From positions 1 through 9,987 of the forward strand of contig DQHT01000126.1 in assembly GCA_003531115.1 (NCBI GenBank): a stretch of DNA of 9,987 nt, read 5' to 3'. Within the stretch, counting starts at the first letter, position 1, and each line of letters opens with the position of its first letter. This DNA is from Bacteroidota bacterium (lineage in GTDB: Bacteria; Bacteroidota; Bacteroidia; UBA8524). The position numbers and the translations under genes were made by a program. The notes beneath the pieces were generated by a model. That model worked only from the letters and a program-made list of their open reading frames with translations. It was not told where the DNA came from and did no database searches. Below, in pieces: positions 6,811 through 9,987 of the stretch.

Positions 6811-7932
6811 ATGAATCGTCTACTATTCACATTCGTAATGTTCCAAATAGTACTGATCAAATCCTGTACTTCGGTTTCAACTCTGGGTGAGGAGATACTG
6901 AAGAAATCGGAATTATCAGTGTGTTTCGATACTTCCAAATTTCAATGCAAAATCAGGGAGATTGTGGAGTCGAAAGATGATTCTATCCAGGCAATCATTG
7001 ACGAGGAAAAGATTCCGGTGCTGGACGAGGAGTTTAGGGGAAATGTACTTGCATCTACAAAATCCTATACTGAAAGGATCAAATCCGAGATTCAAGACAT
7101 GTTTGTAGTTAAAACGATAAGTGGAACAGGTATTTTAAAAGGATTTGTACATTCTGTCATTTCAGATGGATACTTAATGGAGCTTTGTGACGAAGAGATT
7201 TGGATTAGTATTTATACAGACACGTTCAAGAATATAAGAGAGCTACAAGTGTTTTGGAATAAGGGGAGGAATGAACGGCTTGTGGAACGTTACTTCTATT
7301 TGTCTGACAAAATTGTCTTTGCAGAAAGTCTACAAGATAGAGCTTATCCAGGTCAGTGGAATAGTATGGAATACACTACTCAGTTAGAGGGTCGTTTTTT
7401 TCACGGCAATACCTTGATAGCAGTTGTTAATGCATCTACGAATCCGAATTCTGAGCAGATTTCAGGGCCTGATGAAACTGAATTCAGTAGGTCCAATGAG
7501 ATGCTAAGAACAGCTTACCATTTACTCAATATAGGCTATCACCTGCTTTCAAGGGAAGAATTAAAATGCGCACGCAGGTCAGCAGATTATCACGGTGGGA
7601 AAGAATATTTAGAAGACCATTTCATGAAGGTCTATCCCTGGAAGGACTTTAATAAGCATGTACCTTCAAAATGCATTTTGAACGCCAACTTCAAGATTCT
7701 AATTGATCGTAAAGGCAGTTGTACGATTACTAATGCCCAAATCGATGTACAAAATTGTGACAGTAGCTCGGAGGTAAAAGAATATTTTCAGAGGAATTGC
7801 GAAAAAATATTGGAGTCAACCCAATGGCAAGCGGCCTCTTCCAATTGCACTGCAATTGAGTCATTGGCGATGCTGCGGATAAGTTATTCAACAAAATTTG
7901 GCTTCAAGGTTATGGAATTGACTTTTATTTGA
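6811..7932 (+). CDS. Putative exported lipoprotein with TonB C-terminal-like domain, function unknown
   Basis: The 373-residue protein begins MNRLLFTFVMFQIVLIKSC, a hydrophobic signal with a possible lipobox (I-K-S-Cys19); Lys at -2 is unusual, so lipidation is uncertain. The middle part (30-285) has no motif I recognise. It includes Asp/Glu-rich helices, a 'SGTGILKGFVHSVISDGYLMELC' beta segment and 'HLLSREELKCARRSADYHGGKEYLEDHF'. The last 85 residues (from Cys288: 'NANFKILIDRKGSCTITNAQID', helix 'EVKEYFQRNCEKILESTQWQAA', then 'AMLRISYSTKFGF') follow the strand, helix, strand order and the 'I.idk.G...n..i' and 'ile...W.pa' pattern of the TonB/TonB-like C-terminal fold. Such domains often occur at the end of Bacteroidota lipoproteins of unknown role. 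The segment is AT-rich and stands alone, between two tRNA T-arm-like repeats. The domain call is an inference from pattern. Confidence 0.7.
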   Translation: MNRLLFTFVMFQIVLIKSCTSVSTLGEEILKKSELSVCFDTSKFQCKIREIVESKDDSIQAIIDEEKIPVLDEEFRGNVLASTKSYTERIKSEIQDMFVVKTISGTGILKGFVHSVISDGYLMELCDEEIWISIYTDTFKNIRELQVFWNKGRNERLVERYFYLSDKIVFAESLQDRAYPGQWNSMEYTTQLEGRFFHGNTLIAVVNASTNPNSEQISGPDETEFSRSNEMLRTAYHLLNIGYHLLSREELKCARRSADYHGGKEYLEDHFMKVYPWKDFNKHVPSKCILNANFKILIDRKGSCTITNAQIDVQNCDSSSEVKEYFQRNCEKILESTQWQAASSNCTAIESLAMLRISYSTKFGFKVMELTFI

Positions 7933-7949
7933 TTATCAAGGAAGATGCA

Positions 7950-7976
7950 ATGATTTATCCGAGATTATCAAATCAT
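7950..7976 (+). terminator. Weak hairpin after the 6811 gene
   Basis: ATGATTT (7950-7956) pairs with AAATCAT (7970-7976) over a 13-nt loop, 17 bp after the stop codon. All but one pair are A-T and no T-run follows on the plus strand, so this is a poor terminator candidate. The direct repeat GATTATCAA (7931-7939 and 7963-7971) overlaps it. Confidence 0.25.
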
Positions 7977-8041
7977 AAAGGTGCGTAATTTACCTGGGGA
8001 ATTGTCCTGCATTCAAGGAGGAGTTGAAGCAGTATTGGACG

Positions 8042-8066
8042 GGATTCGAACCCCCGGTCCTTATTT
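8042..8066 (-). other. tRNA T-arm-like sequence, right copy
   Basis: On the minus strand GGGGGTTCGAATCCCGTCC again shows the T-loop signature. The stretch matches the left copy at 22 of 25 positions (identical 12-bp core GGATTCGAACCC on the plus strand, then GTCCTT and TTT). A complete tRNA cannot be folded around it. The two copies bracket about 1.44 kb containing only the 6811-7932 gene. Confidence 0.4.
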
Positions 8067-8105
8067 CGAAAGCCTGACTTCTTGAGATGTTAATAATATC
8101 CAATG

Positions 8106-8248
8106 GCCGGTCAGGCGCTCTGCGCCGACCGGCTCTTTCGCCCAGGGGCAATTGGTAGAGTGTCTCCACGTCCCACTTTTTCCCCCCATCGCCCTGCGGG
8201 CTAAGGTATTCTTGGGGGAGCCCTTTGATCCACGGGATACTCCCGCGG
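8106..8248. other. Cluster of GC-rich hairpins with 3-nt loops, possible structured RNA or element end
   Basis: Three compact hairpins lie within 143 bp. At 8106-8133 GCCGGTC, a bulged A and GGCGC pair with GCGCC and GACCGGC around a TCT loop. At 8191-8201 GCCC pairs with GGGC around TGC. At 8230-8248 CGGGA pairs with TCCCG around TAC, with an outer CC/GG. Neither strand has convincing coding character; the long minus-strand frames here translate repeats. The motif GCTCTTTCGC...GGGCAA at 8132-8151 is shared with 5411-5432. Confidence 0.45.
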
Positions 8249-8285
8249 TAAGAAGACGTCCTTTCAGAACTTGAATAGTTTCCCA

Positions 8286-8511
8286 ACCTCCTTGTCCCCA
8301 TGTCTCCAAGTCTCCAAGTCCCCCAGTCTTAAGTCCTGATTCAATAAATCCCAAAAATCCCACCGCGCCCACCGTAGCTTTAGCGGAGGTGGGGTTCAGA
8401 CAAAGGGGGGGCTAAAACTGAAAATTCTGTTCCGTCCGTTTACTTCGACAGGCTCAGCAAACGGACCCTTAAGTCTCACCATCTCCAGTCTCACCATCTC
8501 AAAGTCCGCCC
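8286..8511. repeat. Composite direct repeat, copy 1 (left of the Fic module)
   Basis: In order it contains an 8-bp array with units such as GTCTCCAA (8286-8340, seven units, one of 7 bp), two 9-bp AATCCCANN units (8347-8364), and a conserved core (8356-8477). The core holds a hairpin CCCACC/GGTGGG (8368-8373 with 8388-8393) and a second hairpin GTCCGTTT/AAACGGAC (8434-8441 with 8459-8466). A second 8-bp array follows (8473-8511: GTCTCACC, ATCTCCA, GTCTCACC, ATCTCAAA, GTCCGCCC). Copy 2 at 9727-9987 has the same order. The first part of the core is identical between copies for more than 50 bp. Confidence 0.9.
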
Positions 8512-8565
8512 AATATAACCGTCTGATTTGAGCCTTTGCCTGCTTGAAAACAGCGACTTAAAAAC

Positions 8566-8643
8566 AGGCTATAACCTGATAAAAGATTTGTATATATCAG
8601 GTTATAACCTGATATTTGTAGTGTAATTATCAGGTTATAGCCT
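8566..8643. promoter_or_regulatory. Triple symmetric operator of the Xre-Fic module
   Basis: Three related sites occur. Site 1 is AGGCTATAACCTGATA (8566-8581). Site 2 is a perfect 22-bp palindrome at 8594-8615 with core TATCAGGTTATAACCTGATA. Site 3 is TATCAGGTTATAGCCT (8628-8643), the exact reverse complement of site 1. Their symmetry centres are at 8571/8572, 8604/8605 and 8637/8638, exactly 33 bp apart, so the whole array is mirror-symmetric about site 2. Site 3 ends one base before the start codon and covers the ribosome-binding region. These are the expected binding sites of the regulator encoded directly downstream, giving autorepression. Confidence 0.85.
8587..8618 (+). promoter_or_regulatory. 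Candidate Bacteroidota promoter of the Xre-Fic module
   Basis: TTTG (8587-8590) is followed after 20 bp by GATATTTG (8611-8618), which matches the TAnnTTTG -7 element except at its first base. The central operator palindrome fills the spacer and runs into the -7 element, so bound repressor would block RNA polymerase. Transcription would start about 20 nt before the ATG. Confidence 0.5.
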
Positions 8644-8644
8644 T

Positions 8645-9100
8645 ATGAAAAACACGAAAAAGCTCCAGATAGAGCAGTTGGATCGGAAATTGGCTTCCTA
8701 TTCCGATTTTCCGGAAGTGCCGTCGAAAGGCTGGATTCATGGAATCCGTACGGCTTTAAATATGTCATTCCGACAACTTGGTGAGCGTTTGGTGATTACG
8801 CCTCAAAGTGTCCAGGAAATTGAAGAACGAGAAAAGCATGGAAACATCAGTTTGAAAAATCTTAGGGAGGTCGCGGCCGCATTGAACATGAAGCTCGTTT
8901 ATGGATTTGTTCCACAGGATGGTTCATTCAAAGAAATGCTCGATAAACAAGCACTTAGGGTTGCCAGAAATATAGTAATGCGTACCGACAACACAATGAA
9001 ACTGGAAGATCAAGGTGTTAGCCAGGAACGATTTGAAAAGGCAGTACGAGAATTGGCTGATGAAATTAAGCGAGAAATGCCACGTTACTTATGGGATTAG
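8645..9100 (+). CDS. Xre-type HTH regulator/antitoxin, mobile mystery protein A family
   Basis: This 151-residue protein has a short charged N-terminus (QIEQLDRKLA) followed by a helix-turn-helix domain at about 30-85: 'GWIHGIRTALNMSFRQLGERLVITPQSVQEIEERE', then 'ISLKNLREVAAALNMKLVYGFVP'. The C-terminal part contains 'MLDKQALRVARNIVMRT' and ends in a helical segment. The layout W-I-x-x-I-R-x-A-L-x-M, the 'L.tLr..A.aL...lvY..vP' stretch and 'qA...A..iv.R' match mobile mystery protein A, a family found together with a Fic-type protein B, often near mobile elements. It is the likely DNA-binding antitoxin and autorepressor, acting on the three palindromic sites just upstream. Its stop codon lies inside the next gene (10-bp overlap), so the two are translated together. 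Family identity is strong; the antitoxin function is inferred. Confidence 0.9.
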   Translation: MKNTKKLQIEQLDRKLASYSDFPEVPSKGWIHGIRTALNMSFRQLGERLVITPQSVQEIEEREKHGNISLKNLREVAAALNMKLVYGFVPQDGSFKEMLDKQALRVARNIVMRTDNTMKLEDQGVSQERFEKAVRELADEIKREMPRYLWD

Positions 9101-9690
9101 ATTTTGAGTTAGCAGACGGACAAACACCACTCACTGAGGAAGAGAAGGATGGCCTGCTCATTTCGTCAATTACCACACATGGTGAATTGGATGAGTTTGA
9201 GCAACTCAATATTGAAAAAGCTATTCAATGGTCCTTGTCCCGGAAATTCAAGAAGGATGAGATTCTTACAGAGGCATTCATAAAATTAGTCCATAAGAAA
9301 ATGTATGCTGAAGTATGGGCCTGGGCAGGAGAATTCCGAAGGACAAATAAGAACATTGGGGTGGATATGCACCAGGTACCAATACAATTACGATTGCTCT
9401 TAGATGATTGTGAATATTGGATTGAGAAAGGTATTTATCCACCCGACGAAATTGCGGTTCGGTTTAAACACCGGATCGTATCCATACATTGCTTTTCTAA
9501 CGGTAATGGCCGCCACTCGCGGATGATGGGTGATTTGATTATTGAAAAGATCTTTGAACGACCTGTTTTTACCTGGGGTGCCACCATTAGTTTAAAACAG
9601 GATGGAGGCGCAAGAAGGGAATATCTCGCTGCTGTTAAATCTGCGGACAAAAATGACTTTAAACCGCTTATGGAATTTGCAAGAAAGTAA
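9091..9690 (+). CDS. Fic-domain protein, mobile mystery protein B family, probable toxin
   Basis: The 199-residue protein matches mobile mystery protein B along its length. The N-terminus is DGQTPLTEEEKDGLLISSITTHGELDEFEQLNI, followed by 'EAFIKLVHKKMYAEVWAWAGEFRRTNKNIGV' (about 61-91), and then the Fic signature H133-C-F-S-N-G-N-G-R-H-S-R144. Fic enzymes usually transfer AMP from ATP to a protein hydroxyl; the catalytic His is present and the GNGRxxR phosphate-binding loop is intact. The usual Asp/Glu metal ligand is Asn137, and HPF is HCF. I see no canonical inhibitory [S/T]xxxE[G/N] helix, so restraint probably comes from the upstream protein. The ATG lies within the last codons of the regulator gene (10-bp overlap). 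The target is unknown. A 5-bp AT-only hairpin follows the stop; no good terminator is seen. Confidence 0.92.
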   Translation: MGLDFELADGQTPLTEEEKDGLLISSITTHGELDEFEQLNIEKAIQWSLSRKFKKDEILTEAFIKLVHKKMYAEVWAWAGEFRRTNKNIGVDMHQVPIQLRLLLDDCEYWIEKGIYPPDEIAVRFKHRIVSIHCFSNGNGRHSRMMGDLIIEKIFERPVFTWGATISLKQDGGARREYLAAVKSADKNDFKPLMEFARK

Positions 9691-9726
9691 TTTCAAGGAT
9701 AGACTACTTCTAATTTTCCCTAAGCT

Positions 9727-9987
9727 GTCCCAATCTCCAAGTTTCCTCATCTCCTAGTCCCCTCGTATCTAAGTCTTCTGTCTCTTCGTCTACGAAACAA
9801 CAAAAAATCCCATAAATCCTTCTAATCCCATGAATCCCACCGCGCCCACCGTAGCTTTAGCGGAGGTGGGGTTCAGACAAAGGGGGCTAAAGCTGAAACT
9901 TCTGCTCCGTCCGTCGCACTTCGGCTCCGCTCTGTGTGACGGACCGTTAAGTCTCGCCTTCACCAAGTCTCCTCGTCTCCAAGTCTC
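9727..9987. repeat. Composite direct repeat, copy 2 (right of the Fic module, runs off the window)
   Basis: It has the same order as copy 1. An 8-bp array (9727-9795, nine units such as ATCTCCAA, GTTTCCTC, GTCTCTTC, with first 6 and one 7 bp) is followed by four exact-length 9-bp AATCCCATN units (9806-9841). The core (9833-9955) holds the CCCACC/GGTGGG hairpin (9845-9850 with 9865-9870) and an 11-bp stem GTCCGTCGCAC/GTGTGACGGAC (9909-9919 with 9934-9944). An 8-bp array from 9951 to the window end follows. Compared with copy 1 it has more 9-bp units, a shorter G run (5 instead of 7) and a different but still paired second stem. Confidence 0.9.

Noticed and set aside
8130..8165. GGGGCAATTGGTAGAG resembling a tRNA D-arm
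   Set aside because: It is on the plus strand while the nearby T-arm-like sequence is on the minus strand, and no anticodon arm or acceptor stem can be formed.
7990..8372. Two overlapping 103-codon minus-strand frames
   Set aside because: They cross the T-arm-like sequence, the hairpin cluster and the 8-bp array; the GLGDLETW-type residues are just translated 8-bp units.

Overview
The window looks like chromosomal DNA of a Bacteroidota bacterium, probably near the Chitinophagaceae/Sphingobacteriia (inference). The support is two proteins ending in type IX secretion (T9SS) sorting domains, a TonB-dependent receptor under a cobalamin riboswitch, AT-rich leaders without clear Shine-Dalgarno sequences, a candidate promoter of the Bacteroidota type (TTTG, about 20 bp, TAnnTTTG-like), and dispersed short-period repeats.

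Region 1 (1-5152, all minus strand) is a vitamin B12 acquisition operon. In transcription order it has a cobalamin riboswitch (about 5152-4990), a BtuB-like TonB-dependent receptor, a DUF4465 protein with a T9SS tail, a second secreted T9SS-tailed surface protein, a surface lipoprotein with a YncE/DUF5074-like propeller resembling BtuG, and the first codons of a small membrane protein that looks like a DUF6580/ECF-type S component. Spacing is tight, with two 4-bp stop/start overlaps. The likely division of labour is capture at the surface by the lipoprotein and T9SS proteins, passage through the receptor, then inner-membrane uptake.

Region 2 (5161-5663) has no gene. It opens with a 140-bp array of exact 7-bp period whose unit sequence drifts along its length, directly against the 5' edge of the riboswitch. 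Two terminator-like hairpins follow.

Region 3 (5664-7980) is visibly more AT-rich than the operon and holds two divergent genes for exported proteins of unknown function. Between them is a 47-bp near-perfect inverted repeat. A 25-bp sequence resembling a tRNA T-arm (22/25 identical) lies on both sides of the second gene, at 6577 and 8042.

Region 4 (8040-9987) is a repeat-rich accessory segment. A GC-rich cluster of small hairpins is followed by two direct copies of a composite repeat (8-bp array, 9-bp array, conserved core with two hairpins, 8-bp array). These copies bracket a two-gene module: an Xre-type regulator (mobile mystery protein A family) and a Fic-domain protein (mobile mystery protein B family), overlapping by 10 bp. 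Upstream of the module are three operator sites at exactly 33-bp centre-to-centre spacing, arranged as one mirror-symmetric array over the candidate promoter and the start codon. This is the clearest regulatory architecture in the window.
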